A stretch of 52,544 bases of DNA, from positions 1 through 52,544 of the forward strand of contig JAIRZI010000073.1 of NCBI GenBank assembly GCA_031267295.1, given 5' to 3'. The notes under the pieces were generated by a model, which saw nothing but the letters and a program-made list of their open reading frames with translations, was not told the origin of the DNA and made no database searches. The stretch is from Propionibacteriaceae bacterium (lineage in GTDB: Bacteria > Actinomycetota > Actinomycetes > Propionibacteriales > Propionibacteriaceae). The position numbers and the translations under genes were made by a program. Shown here piece after piece: positions 36,080 through 44,415 of this stretch (position 1 is the stretch's first letter; each line of letters starts with the position of its first letter).

Positions 36080-36238
36080 CGTCATTGCGAGGAGCGCAAG
36101 CGACGAAGCAATCCAGAAAAAGAGTGCTTGCTGAACAAAAAATGATCCCGTTCAATAAACCCGAACTAAAAAGGCTCACATAAACGACACCTAAATAACT
36201 GGATTACTTCGCGCCCTTTCGGTCGCTCGCAATGACGG
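36080..36238. repeat. MITE-like inverted-repeat element, copy C
   Basis: 159 bp with inverted arms, and a core nearly identical to copy D (gttcaataaacccgaactaa). The right arm carries a single change (ggattacttcgc). Confidence 0.8.
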
Positions 36239-36312
36239 ACGATAAATAATCACATAAGAGCGAATATATCCCCACAACGTGCAGCAACCTACGGTGAATA
36301 ACACTTAAGTAA

Positions 36313-36352
36313 CTGGATTGCTTCGCGCCCTTTTGCTCGCTCGCAATGACGG
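36313..36352 (-). repeat. Solo right arm of the MITE
   Basis: ctggattgcttcgcgccctt...cgcaatgacgg without a left arm before it. It is preceded by acacttaagtaa, as in the full copies, so it is probably a deletion derivative of one. Confidence 0.7.
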
Positions 36353-36365
36353 GCGATATGTAATC

Positions 36366-36515
36366 GTGCAGTAACGTATTAAGTTCCTCTGTCCTTGCGG
36401 GGAGCGTAGGGCGACACAGCGTAGCAATGCACAGTAATGTATTGAGTTTCCCTGTCCTTGCGGGGAGCGTAGGGTAGCACGACGCAACAACGCACGATAA
36501 CGTATCGAGTCTTTC
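36366..36515. repeat. 63-bp tandem units before MITE copy D
   Basis: A partial unit, then heads at 36390 and 36453 (tgtccttgcggggagcgtag), with the MITE head at 36516. The 63-bp spacing is kept exactly although these units have diverged from those of the first block. Confidence 0.7.
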
Positions 36516-36674
36516 CGTCATTGCGAGGAGCGCAAGCGACGAAGCAATCCAGAAAAAGAGTGCTTGCTGAACAAAAAATGATCCCGTTCAATAAACCCGA
36601 ACTAAAAAGGCTCACATAAACGACACTTAAGTAACTGGATTGCTTCGCGCCCTTTTGCTCGCTCGCAATGACGG
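36516..36674. repeat. MITE-like inverted-repeat element, copy D
   Basis: 159 bp with arms and core as in copies B and C. It is followed by the right segment shared with element 1 (gcatatcaccactttgaata). Confidence 0.8.
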
Positions 36675-36896
36675 GCGACAGGTAATCGCGTGATGCATAT
36701 CACCACTTTGAATAGCTCTGATTTAAACCCAAAATTTACACCACCATAACCACTCCTACACTAAAACGGAAAAACTCGGGTGCAGAGTATCTTGGATGTA
36801 TAACGCATGTCGACGTGTGCAGAAAACGAGCAAAATGCCACTAGCGCTACCATGACATACGATTCGAACCTAAAAATACCCGCAGAAAAACTCTTT

Positions 36897-38225
36897 TTAA
36901 GCGAGCGCTCCCATCGGATCCCACAGCGGCAGCATGATTGGTTCTTGATCTAATTTGGCAACCAGCTCCGGGGGTAAGTCTTGCTTTGGAACTGCCACCT
37001 CAAACACATACTCAGCGAACCAAGAGTCGTTCATGGTGTCATATCCCTTGTCGGAGCGGTCGTCGCCCCAAGAGTTTTCGACGCGGTAGCGACGGATGGT
37101 GCCGTCTGGTAACACGTCAATCCCAGTGATAACCATAGCGTGCGTCATCGCTGAAACTCCGAGCTGCAAACGTTCGGCTTTCGTCATGTCGAGCGGTACT
37201 CCGTACACACCTTGATAATCAAGGAGGGCGGCATCCCATAACCCGTGATCCCGATCAAACTGTTTACCGACATCACAACCGAACCACACTACTTTAGAAT
37301 CCTTAAGCGCGGTGTGTACCAACGTCTTGAGCGTATCGGCATCAGTGTTGAGGTAACGCACCGGACGACCGCCCACAACATTGCCGAGATGGTCAACACT
37401 CAGCAGCGACCCGTATGGGCTGGTAACCCGGGGATCGTTCACCACGCACACGTAATCATTCAAATCGACGGTGATGTACTTTGCAGCAAACTGGGCGGGT
37501 GTCATAGTGCCCATTCGGTTAAATAACTTGTCCTTGTCTCTCCACTGCCAAATGAACTCGGTGGGCGGGGTGCCGAGGTGGATGGCCAGCACCCGATAGC
37601 TGTCAGCGATGAACCCCAGTCGCAGTGCGTTGGCATCTTCCCCGTTCGCGACTGCGGCGCGTAACTTTCCGGCGGCGCGGCGCAGCAAGGTGCATAGTGT
37701 GTTGTTCATCGCAGCGGTGTTGGATGACGATTCGGTCTCCGGCATGGCGAACTTCGGCACCACACCATATTTTTGCACCAGTGAGACGAACATATCCCAC
37801 TGACCACCATCACCGATAGGGTCGTCGATGAGACATGCAACGGTGCGATCATCTAGTGGTCGCTCGGCCAGTTCGATCATCGAGGTGAGGAACCAGTTGG
37901 CTTTCTCCAACTTGTCCCAGAAATGTAGATAGGTTTGCGAGAACTCAAAGTTATCTACCTTAAGTTCTGAGAGCATGTGTTGCTTAAGGAAGTTCAACCC
38001 AGCAAACAGCCAACAACGCCCCGACTTCTTTTGGTTGGTGATCGGCCAAGTGTCGAGTTGAATACTCATTGAGGTGTCGATAGCGGCTACGATGCTTCGA
38101 TCAAGCGCCACATTTTTCACATCAACATTGCTGACGGCGTTGCGCATCAGCCGTGCGGTTTGATCGGCAGTGAACCTTGCCGTTAGGGCGGCTATCTCGT
38201 TTAATTGCAGTGCGGAATCGGACAT
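36897..38225 (-). CDS. pepC: Aminopeptidase C (bleomycin hydrolase family, C1B)
   Basis: Cytoplasmic cysteine aminopeptidase that completes degradation of imported or internal peptides. The papain-fold residues are present: Gln65 and Cys71 in ITNQKKSGRCWLFAG, the histidine in MTHAMVITG and the asparagine in VENSWGDD. The 442-residue length equals PepC of lactic acid bacteria and bifidobacteria. It is monocistronic, leftward, and divergent from the M20 peptidase operon; the 167-bp gap should carry both promoters. Confidence 0.94.
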   Translation of the reverse strand: MSDSALQLNEIAALTARFTADQTARLMRNAVSNVDVKNVALDRSIVAAIDTSMSIQLDTWPITNQKKSGRCWLFAGLNFLKQHMLSELKVDNFEFSQTYLHFWDKLEKANWFLTSMIELAERPLDDRTVACLIDDPIGDGGQWDMFVSLVQKYGVVPKFAMPETESSSNTAAMNNTLCTLLRRAAGKLRAAVANGEDANALRLGFIADSYRVLAIHLGTPPTEFIWQWRDKDKLFNRMGTMTPAQFAAKYITVDLNDYVCVVNDPRVTSPYGSLLSVDHLGNVVGGRPVRYLNTDADTLKTLVHTALKDSKVVWFGCDVGKQFDRDHGLWDAALLDYQGVYGVPLDMTKAERLQLGVSAMTHAMVITGIDVLPDGTIRRYRVENSWGDDRSDKGYDTMNDSWFAEYVFEVAVPKQDLPPELVAKLDQEPIMLPLWDPMGALA

Positions 38226-38392
38226 ATGGAGAGCTTACGCCATTTCTTAACAATACTCTGTGCTGCCGATGAGCGAACTGAGATTCGACCATTCGATCTG
38301 CGCGTCACGACAGTAATTTATGACCACTCAGCGATGTCTCCCGGTTGAGTACGTATGATATGACTCACGACAAGCGAAATGTGAGGATGCCC

Positions 38393-39733
38393 ATGACAAG
38401 AACTATCTCCGATGACGCTGTGCGGCGGCTTTCCGGTGCGATACAGATTCCGACGCTCAGTATGCTCAATTATGCCGATACCGACTTTTCGGCTTTCGAC
38501 ACTTTTCTGCAGTTCCTCCAGGATGCGTTTCCACTGCTTCATGCCACATTGGAGCGGGAACAGGTAAACACCTACGGACTGGTGTATATCTGGCGCGGTA
38601 CGCGCCCGGAGCGCGAACCGATACTGCTGATGGCGCATTATGATGTGGTACCGGCCGAAGATTTAGCTGGCGAGTGGAAATATCCGCCATTTTCAGGCAC
38701 AGTGGCCGAAGGACGGGTTTGGGGGCGCGGCACACTGGACATAAAGAGCCAACTCATCGCGCATATGGAAGCCGTCGAGACACTTATTCGCGCCGGGTTC
38801 ACCCCAGAGCGTGATATTTATTTCGCTTACGGTCACGATGAGGAAATTTCCAGCGGAACGAATGGAGCAACGATAATCGCCGCACTGTTTAAGCAGCGGG
38901 GTTTGCGCTTCGCTGGCATTTTGGACGAGGGTGGGCTGGTGGTAACCGGCGCGATTAAAGGTGTGCGATCACCGGTAGCGTTGATTGGGGTGAGCGAAAA
39001 AGGACATTGTAACTACGAAATCACCGTGCGGGGCAGTGGCGGACACAGTTCAATGCCTCCGAAAAAAACTGCGCTTGGCCAAGCCGCCGAACTGGTGACG
39101 CGGATAGAGCGACACCCGCTGCCTGCACGGCTGACACCCACAGTGCTAACTATGCTGCAGCGAGTCAGTGTTGAAATGGGAGGATTGACGCGCTTTGCGT
39201 TACAAAACACCTGGCTGCTCGGCGGACTTGTAAAAAGTTTGCTCGCCAACTCTGCGGAAACAAACGCCATGTTACGCACCACTTGTGCGCCGACGATGGC
39301 GCGAGCGAGCGATGCGGAAAACGTATTGCCGCAAACCGCAACCGTAAATATAAATGTGCGTTTACTCGCAGGAGACACCATTGATTCAGTCGCCGCGCAC
39401 TTCAGAAAATTGGCTGGCGACATGCCGGTCGAGATACGCCCGTTATCGCGGACGGAAGCATCACCGGTTTCGCCCAGCTCTGGCGAGTTTTACGAGCAAA
39501 TCGAGAAGTTAACGCAAAAATGGTTCCCTGATGCAATAGTTGTGCCCTACCTGGTGATGGGCGGTACGGATTCACGCAAGTACGCCGACAGTAGCGACCA
39601 CATTTACAGATTCACCCCAATTCAGGTGACGAATGAAGAAAAGAACGCGATTCATAACCGTGATGAAAGTATCAGCATTGAAAACTATGCCGGCATGGTG
39701 CATTTTTTTGAAGCGCTGTTGGAAAGTTTCTAG
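38393..39733 (+). CDS. M20 family metallopeptidase (PM20D1/carboxypeptidase S-like)
   Basis: Zinc peptidase or N-acyl-amino-acid hydrolase. Metal-binding motifs are MAHYDVVPAE and WGRGTLDIKSQ, followed by the acidic pair in GHDEEISSG and the late histidine region. The wording MAHYDVVP/WGRGTLDIK is that of the PM20D1/CPS branch rather than ArgE or PepT. The start at ATG 38393 has GAGG at the right distance; earlier in-frame starts (38345, 38360) do not. No signal peptide, so cytoplasmic. It is the first gene of a five-gene operon ending in a sugar-type symporter. Confidence 0.88.
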   Translation: MTRTISDDAVRRLSGAIQIPTLSMLNYADTDFSAFDTFLQFLQDAFPLLHATLEREQVNTYGLVYIWRGTRPEREPILLMAHYDVVPAEDLAGEWKYPPFSGTVAEGRVWGRGTLDIKSQLIAHMEAVETLIRAGFTPERDIYFAYGHDEEISSGTNGATIIAALFKQRGLRFAGILDEGGLVVTGAIKGVRSPVALIGVSEKGHCNYEITVRGSGGHSSMPPKKTALGQAAELVTRIERHPLPARLTPTVLTMLQRVSVEMGGLTRFALQNTWLLGGLVKSLLANSAETNAMLRTTCAPTMARASDAENVLPQTATVNINVRLLAGDTIDSVAAHFRKLAGDMPVEIRPLSRTEASPVSPSSGEFYEQIEKLTQKWFPDAIVVPYLVMGGTDSRKYADSSDHIYRFTPIQVTNEEKNAIHNRDESISIENYAGMVHFFEALLESF

Positions 39734-39747
39734 TAGGGGAAGAGTTT

Positions 39748-40278
39748 ATGAACAACATATCCATGACTGATTACGAAACGGCTAGCGCAGAAGTGCGAGC
39801 AGAATACGATGATCAAATTGCCAAACATGGGCGAATAACCAACATGAAACGCACTCTGCTACACAATGTTCCCGCATTTAAGGCGTATATGGAGTGGTAC
39901 ACGTTGCAAGGTGAGCTTGCGAGTTTTCTAAGCGAACGAGCCATCGCAGTGTTTTCACACGCTATTTCAAGCGAAAATGACTGTTTGATCTGCAGCGTCT
40001 TTTTTCGCAAGATGCTGATCGATGCCGGAGACGACCCGGATAATCTCATTTTGTCGGACGAAGAGCAGCTACTAGTTCATTTTGGACAGGCTATCGTCAA
40101 GAATCCACATGTCATCGCGCAGCAACTGTCTGATGCCTTGGCGGCACGCTATAACGAAGAACAAAGGGTGCTGCTGATTGCGTTTGCTGGCATCATGGTG
40201 GCAACCAATCTTTTCAACACCGTAGCGCGGGTGGAGTTGGACGAAGTGTTATACAGCTATCAGAAGAAAGCGAGCTGA
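39748..40278 (+). CDS. AhpD-like / carboxymuconolactone decarboxylase-fold protein
   Basis: 176-residue all-alpha protein with a CxxC in ENDCLICSVFFRK, as in the AhpD fold. The histidine that usually follows the second cysteine is missing (Phe-Phe-Arg instead), so peroxidase activity of the AhpD type is uncertain. It starts 14 bp after the M20 gene with a strong AGGGGAAGAG ribosome site, and ends 5 bp before the SDR gene. A redox or scavenging role alongside the SDR is a guess from context. Confidence 0.7.
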   Translation: MNNISMTDYETASAEVRAEYDDQIAKHGRITNMKRTLLHNVPAFKAYMEWYTLQGELASFLSERAIAVFSHAISSENDCLICSVFFRKMLIDAGDDPDNLILSDEEQLLVHFGQAIVKNPHVIAQQLSDALAARYNEEQRVLLIAFAGIMVATNLFNTVARVELDEVLYSYQKKAS

Positions 40279-40283
40279 TTTTA

Positions 40284-41087
40284 ATGGGTGATTTCCAGCA
40301 TAAAACTGTGTTCATCACAGGAGCGGCGCACGGGCAGGGCAGAGAGACTGCGCTTGCTTTTGCAAAGGAAGGGGCGAACATCGTCGCGTTTGATGTGGCG
40401 CAGCAGATCGAGTACCCCAGTTATGAGTTCGGTAGCACTGCGGAGTTGCAGAGCCTGAAAGCCGAGATAACGCAGTTGGGTGGCAGTGCTCAAATCGCTG
40501 TCGGCGATGTGCGCGATGACACGGCTGTGACAGCGGCCGTTACAACCGCAGTTGAGACGTTTGGGCAGATAGACATACTGTTCAATAACGCGGGCATTTG
40601 TGCTTACGCCGAGGCCGACACCATCACTGATGCCGAATGGGATGCGATGCTAGATATCAATCTCAAGGGGCCGATGATAGTTGCTCGGCGCATTATCCCG
40701 CACATGAAGGCGCGCGCAAGCGGCGTTATCATCAACAATTCGTCGGTGATGGGGTTGCGCGGCGGGCGGCGACTTTCACACTATGTCGCATCGAAGTGGG
40801 GGTTAACTGGGCTTACAAAAGCTTGGGCAATCGAATTAGCACCTTTTGGTATTCGGGTTGCCAGTATCCATCCCACCGGAGTCAACACTGCGATGAACGA
40901 CGGTCTCGCCGCTATGGAGGGTGCCACGCCAATGGAAATTGCTGAGCGTAGCGCGGGAAATCTTCTACCAGTGCCTTGGGTTGAAGTCGAAGACGTTGCA
41001 AATTTGGTGCTGTTTTTGGCAAGTGACAAGGCGCGTTATGTAACCGGAGCACAATTTGTTTTGGATGCGGGGTTGTTGAGCGTATGA
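40284..41087 (+). CDS. Short-chain dehydrogenase/reductase, mycofactocin-coupled type
   Basis: NAD-dependent alcohol or carbonyl oxidoreductase. The Rossmann motif is TGAAHGQGRE, then NNAG, SSVMGLRGG and the YVASK catalytic pair. The insert after the second strand (FDVAQQIEYPSYEFG...) and the C-terminal SIHPTGVNTAMNDG resemble the SDR family whose bound NAD is recycled by mycofactocin in actinobacteria. No mycofactocin synthesis gene is seen in the window. It overlaps the next gene by an ATGA. Confidence 0.85.
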   Translation: MGDFQHKTVFITGAAHGQGRETALAFAKEGANIVAFDVAQQIEYPSYEFGSTAELQSLKAEITQLGGSAQIAVGDVRDDTAVTAAVTTAVETFGQIDILFNNAGICAYAEADTITDAEWDAMLDINLKGPMIVARRIIPHMKARASGVIINNSSVMGLRGGRRLSHYVASKWGLTGLTKAWAIELAPFGIRVASIHPTGVNTAMNDGLAAMEGATPMEIAERSAGNLLPVPWVEVEDVANLVLFLASDKARYVTGAQFVLDAGLLSV

Positions 41088-42076
41088 GTACAAAAATTGA
41101 TAGCAAGCTGAAAGTAACGCTGGGTGGTTTGCCGCAGAAAATACATGTCAAATCGAACGATACGACACTTCCGGTGTTGCTGTTCTTGCACGGCGGTCCG
41201 GGGGTGATAAACCGGCATGGCGTGCTGGGTGCACACGCCGATTTGCTTGATACTTTCACCTTAGCGACGTGGGATCAGCGCGGAAGCGGCGGCTCTTATT
41301 GGGGCGCAGCGCGTGAGACCCTCACCGTGCAACAACTCACCGACGACGCGGCTGAGTTGGTGAGTCGGCTCTGTAAAAGGTTCGATAAGGACAAAATATT
41401 CATTATCGGCGGTAGCTGGGGTAGTGAGTTGGGAACGCATCTCGCTTACCAATACCCTGCAAAGATAGCTGCCTACGTCGGCTTCGGGCAGATGGTGGAC
41501 GGAACTCGAAATGAAGAGTTAAGTTACGCTTTCACACTAGACGCGGCGATTGCGGCTGGGGATACAAAAGCGGTGGCGGTACTTGAAGAACTGGGTAAAC
41601 CGGAGCGCGGCCAATATAAAGGCGGCTTTGCCGGCATGATGACGCAACGCAGAATCATGATGAAGTACGGCGGTTATTCCCAAAATACGAAAAAGCGTAG
41701 TTATTTTTCTTCGATTGTGAAACCGATGCTGCTCTCTGGCGAGTACTCCGTCAGCGATTTAATCGGAGTGGCGCTGGGATACAAGTATGTACTGCAGGCG
41801 ATGTGGCCCGAAGTTGGGAGCACCGACTTGTTGGCAGCTTGTCCGAAGTTCGAGATACCGTACTTCATATTTGACGGTCGCTTAGATCAAAACACACCTG
41901 CGGAGTTAGTGGAGGATTATTTCAACGCGATTACGGCGGTACACAAGGAACTTATTTGGTTTGAAAACTCTGGACATAACCCAATGGGTGATGAACCGGA
42001 GCGCTTCAAAACACTTTTACGAGAAAAACTAACCGCAGTTGTCAAAGCCGAACAAGAACGAGGAGTCGTACTATGA
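41084..42076 (+). CDS. Alpha/beta hydrolase, proline iminopeptidase-like (S33)
   Basis: Serine hydrolase or aminopeptidase. The oxyanion motif is FLHGGPG and the S33 signature WDQRGSGGS. The nucleophile elbow is GGSWGS, with the acid in DGRLDQNTPAE and the histidine in NSGHNPMGD. These fit prolyl aminopeptidase relatives, but the 330-residue sequence lacks features I would need to fix the substrate. It overlaps the SDR and the symporter genes by 4 bp each, so it is translationally coupled. Confidence 0.86.
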   Translation: MSTKIDSKLKVTLGGLPQKIHVKSNDTTLPVLLFLHGGPGVINRHGVLGAHADLLDTFTLATWDQRGSGGSYWGAARETLTVQQLTDDAAELVSRLCKRFDKDKIFIIGGSWGSELGTHLAYQYPAKIAAYVGFGQMVDGTRNEELSYAFTLDAAIAAGDTKAVAVLEELGKPERGQYKGGFAGMMTQRRIMMKYGGYSQNTKKRSYFSSIVKPMLLSGEYSVSDLIGVALGYKYVLQAMWPEVGSTDLLAACPKFEIPYFIFDGRLDQNTPAELVEDYFNAITAVHKELIWFENSGHNPMGDEPERFKTLLREKLTAVVKAEQERGVVL

Positions 42077-43437
42077 GCAATGAAGACAAACCAAAAATTA
42101 AAATGGGTGAGAAACTCGGATTTCTCGCATTCTCCAGTTCAAACAACATCGTCTATCAGTTTAAGAGCCTTTACTACTTGTTTTTCCTCACGAATGTGCT
42201 GTTGCTCGATATTTTTTGGGCTGGCATGATACTGACGATAGGGACAATTTGGGACGCGGTGAACGACCCACTCATCGGTTATTGGGCAGTCAATCGTCGC
42301 TTCAAAAACGGTGAGCGCGTGCGTCCTTTCGCGCTGTGGTATTCGGTTCCGTGGGCGGCTACCGTGGTGCTGCTTTTTACAGATTTTGGTACAAACAACA
42401 AGCTGACGATCATAGTGTCACTCGCTATCTATATCGGTTTTGAAGTGTTCAACACTCTTGTCGGAATCCCCTACAACAGCATGAGCGGTCTAGCGACCAA
42501 CCAGGATGGCGACCGCCGCTCAATCAACGTTTTCCGTAATCTCGGCGGCTGCATCGGGTCAGGCATCGGCGCAGTCGCCTGCTTGCCACTACTTCGACTG
42601 TTTGGCGCACTTGGCGAAGATGGCAACCTCAGCAAAACGGGCGGCTCGCACGGCTTCTTCATCGTTGCGGTGATAATGGGCACAATCGTGATAATCGGCA
42701 GTTTCATCCACTATTTCACTACGCAAGAGCGCGTCAAGCAGATTTCAGACGATGAGGAGCGACTGAGTGCGAAACGGGTTGCCAGTATGTTATTTGGCTG
42801 CAAATCATGGGTTCTTAACATGGTTTACATCATCTGCTACGGTGTCATCAATCTGCTTCTTATGTCCTGTCTGGCTTACTATGCAACGTACGTACTAGGC
42901 AGCACTTCGGCTGCGACGTTGATTCAAGCTGCGTACTTGGTGACATCCGTCGCCGCTTCCTTTGTCGTCGGGGCGATAGATAAGAGAATCGGTCGGCGTA
43001 AAACTATGATGCTGGCTGCGCTAATATCCATCGTTGGTAAGATTTGGTTTATCTTCGACCCGTTCAACATCGCCGCAATTTATGTGAACGCGATAACCGT
43101 GGGCATGGCGGTGACGTTCGCCTTTGTGTTGTTCAACACCAACCGCAACAATATCGTAGACATAATCGAAGCTAAAGAGGGGCGCAGAATTGACAGCATG
43201 ATCGCCTCAGCCGACAACCTCGCAAGCAAGTTGGCGGTTGCTGGCGCGACACAGCTTGTCGCAGTTTCCTTAGCGAGCGCCGGATATGACGCAAACCTTG
43301 CCATGCAACCTGACTCCGCTATAGGCGTTATCAACTTCATGTTGGGGTGGGCACCGGCAGTAGTTTCAGTGGTGATGCTGATCGCTGCCGCATTTTTGAC
43401 CATCGAAAAGGACTACGCTGCAATCACCCGCAGATAG
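42073..43437 (+). CDS. GPH-family (MelB-like) cation symporter
   Basis: 12-helix transporter of the glycoside-pentoside-hexuronide:cation family, MFS superfamily. The N-terminal signature WDAVNDPLIGYWAVN contains the DxxxDP-type motif (here DAVNDP), and PYNSM follows at the 4-5 loop. It is the last gene of the operon, overlapping the hydrolase by an ATGA. GPH proteins usually bring in sugars or glycosides; paired here with an M20 and an S33 hydrolase, the substrate may be a conjugated compound. Confidence 0.88.
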   Translation: MSNEDKPKIKMGEKLGFLAFSSSNNIVYQFKSLYYLFFLTNVLLLDIFWAGMILTIGTIWDAVNDPLIGYWAVNRRFKNGERVRPFALWYSVPWAATVVLLFTDFGTNNKLTIIVSLAIYIGFEVFNTLVGIPYNSMSGLATNQDGDRRSINVFRNLGGCIGSGIGAVACLPLLRLFGALGEDGNLSKTGGSHGFFIVAVIMGTIVIIGSFIHYFTTQERVKQISDDEERLSAKRVASMLFGCKSWVLNMVYIICYGVINLLLMSCLAYYATYVLGSTSAATLIQAAYLVTSVAASFVVGAIDKRIGRRKTMMLAALISIVGKIWFIFDPFNIAAIYVNAITVGMAVTFAFVLFNTNRNNIVDIIEAKEGRRIDSMIASADNLASKLAVAGATQLVAVSLASAGYDANLAMQPDSAIGVINFMLGWAPAVVSVVMLIAAAFLTIEKDYAAITRR

Positions 43438-43478
43438 CGCAGGTGGTTGCAGCGTAAGAAGTAGGAAAAGTAAACGAC

Positions 43479-44300
43479 TCAGAAGTCGGCGAGCGCCGGA
43501 TTCGATCCGGTGCGGGCATCGCGATCAAGAGCCGTGATAGCGTCCAACTGCTCAGTGGTCAACTCAAAATTGAACACGTCAAGATTCTCAGCGATGCGCG
43601 CCGGAGTTAGTGACTTTGGAATCACAATGTTGCCCAATTGTAGGTGCCAGCGGATAGTTATCTGAGCTGGAGTGCGTCCCAGCTCAGCAGCGATACGCAC
43701 GATGGTGGGTTCGCTGAGATCACTACCGCGCCCCAGCGGACTCCAAGCTTCACAGACAATACTGCGGTTGGCGAGTTCGGCGCGCAGTTCGTTTTGAGTC
43801 AGGCTGGGGTGAATTTCAACCTGATTTACGCTCGGTATCTCGCCACTGATGGCATCCAAGTGCGCGACATTGAAGTTCGATACACCGATAGAACGGGTTA
43901 GCCCCTCCGCCTTGAACTCCTGCAGCGCGTCCCAGGCTTCAAGGTAGCTGTCGCCATACTTTAGCGTTGCTGGCCAGTGGATTAGGTAAAGATCGATGTG
44001 ATCTAGACCGAGCTTTTCCAGTGACGTTTCGACGGCTACGCGGGCTGTAGCGTAGTGGTGCATGTCGTTCCACAGCTTAGTGGTGAGGAAGATTTCGTTG
44101 CGCCGCAGCCCACTTGCTGCGATAGCCGCTCCAACTCCAACCTCGTTGCCGTAGATGGCGGCGGTGTCGATGTGACGATAGCCAATTCGCAGTGCTTCGC
44201 TGACGGCACGTTCGGCATCTTCTTGTGGGATTTTGAAAGTGCCAAACCCCAGTTGCGGTATCTGCACACCGTCAGAAAGAGTGATAATCGGAACAGTCAT
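43479..44300 (-). CDS. Aldo/keto reductase (2,5-diketo-gluconate reductase-like)
   Basis: NADPH-dependent carbonyl reductase with a TIM barrel. N-terminal PQLGFGTFKI; the catalytic tetrad lies in YRHIDTAAIYGNE (Asp, Tyr), TTKLWN (Lys) and IHWP (His). The AKR5 signature IGVSNFNVAHLD and the C-terminal NADP site IPKSLTPARIAEN are present. At 273 residues it is full length. It converges on the symporter gene with only 41 bp between, and is not part of that operon. Confidence 0.93.
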   Translation of the reverse strand: MTVPIITLSDGVQIPQLGFGTFKIPQEDAERAVSEALRIGYRHIDTAAIYGNEVGVGAAIAASGLRRNEIFLTTKLWNDMHHYATARVAVETSLEKLGLDHIDLYLIHWPATLKYGDSYLEAWDALQEFKAEGLTRSIGVSNFNVAHLDAISGEIPSVNQVEIHPSLTQNELRAELANRSIVCEAWSPLGRGSDLSEPTIVRIAAELGRTPAQITIRWHLQLGNIVIPKSLTPARIAENLDVFNFELTTEQLDAITALDRDARTGSNPALADF

Positions 44301-44415
44301 GGGGTCTCCTTAGTGTCTTTGAGAAACGTTGGCTAATCATATGTACTTGCAAGCCGTAATGGTTCAAACTCCAGATTAGCCGGTTGCTCGGTTGTTCGTG
44401 TACAAACATGAGAGA

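Larger units (their letters stand above)
35592..36780. mobile_element. Composite non-autonomous element 2 (terminal inverted repeats)
   Basis: The left end cccgagtttttccgctttt (35592-35610) is the inverted copy of the right end aaaacggaaaaactcggg (36763-36780): 14 exact bases, then one inserted base. Inside, in order: a conserved left segment shared with element 1, three 29-30-bp units, three 63-bp units, MITE copy C, a solo right arm, two further 63-bp units, MITE copy D, and the conserved right segment. It is about twice element 1, because the 63-bp/MITE block is duplicated. No transposase is present. Similar short sequences flank it (tatcttgaa / tatcttgga). Confidence 0.75.
35460..36896. 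other. 1.4-kb gene-free region containing composite repeat element 2
   Basis: Almost entirely composite element 2 (35592-36780), described separately. Bases 35460-35591 are upstream of the proline-rich gene and should hold its promoter. Bases 36781-36896 lie beyond pepC and hold no recognisable feature. Confidence 0.6.

Noticed and set aside
35811-36179. Leftward ORF with repeated Cys-rich 21-residue units; similar ORFs at 23400-23687 and 36379-36615 share the same N-terminus
   Set aside because: All three are the MITE and 63-bp repeats read in one frame. Because 63 is a multiple of three, tandem copies stay open and look like a repeat protein. Starts are weak GTGs and the encoded peptide has no sensible fold.
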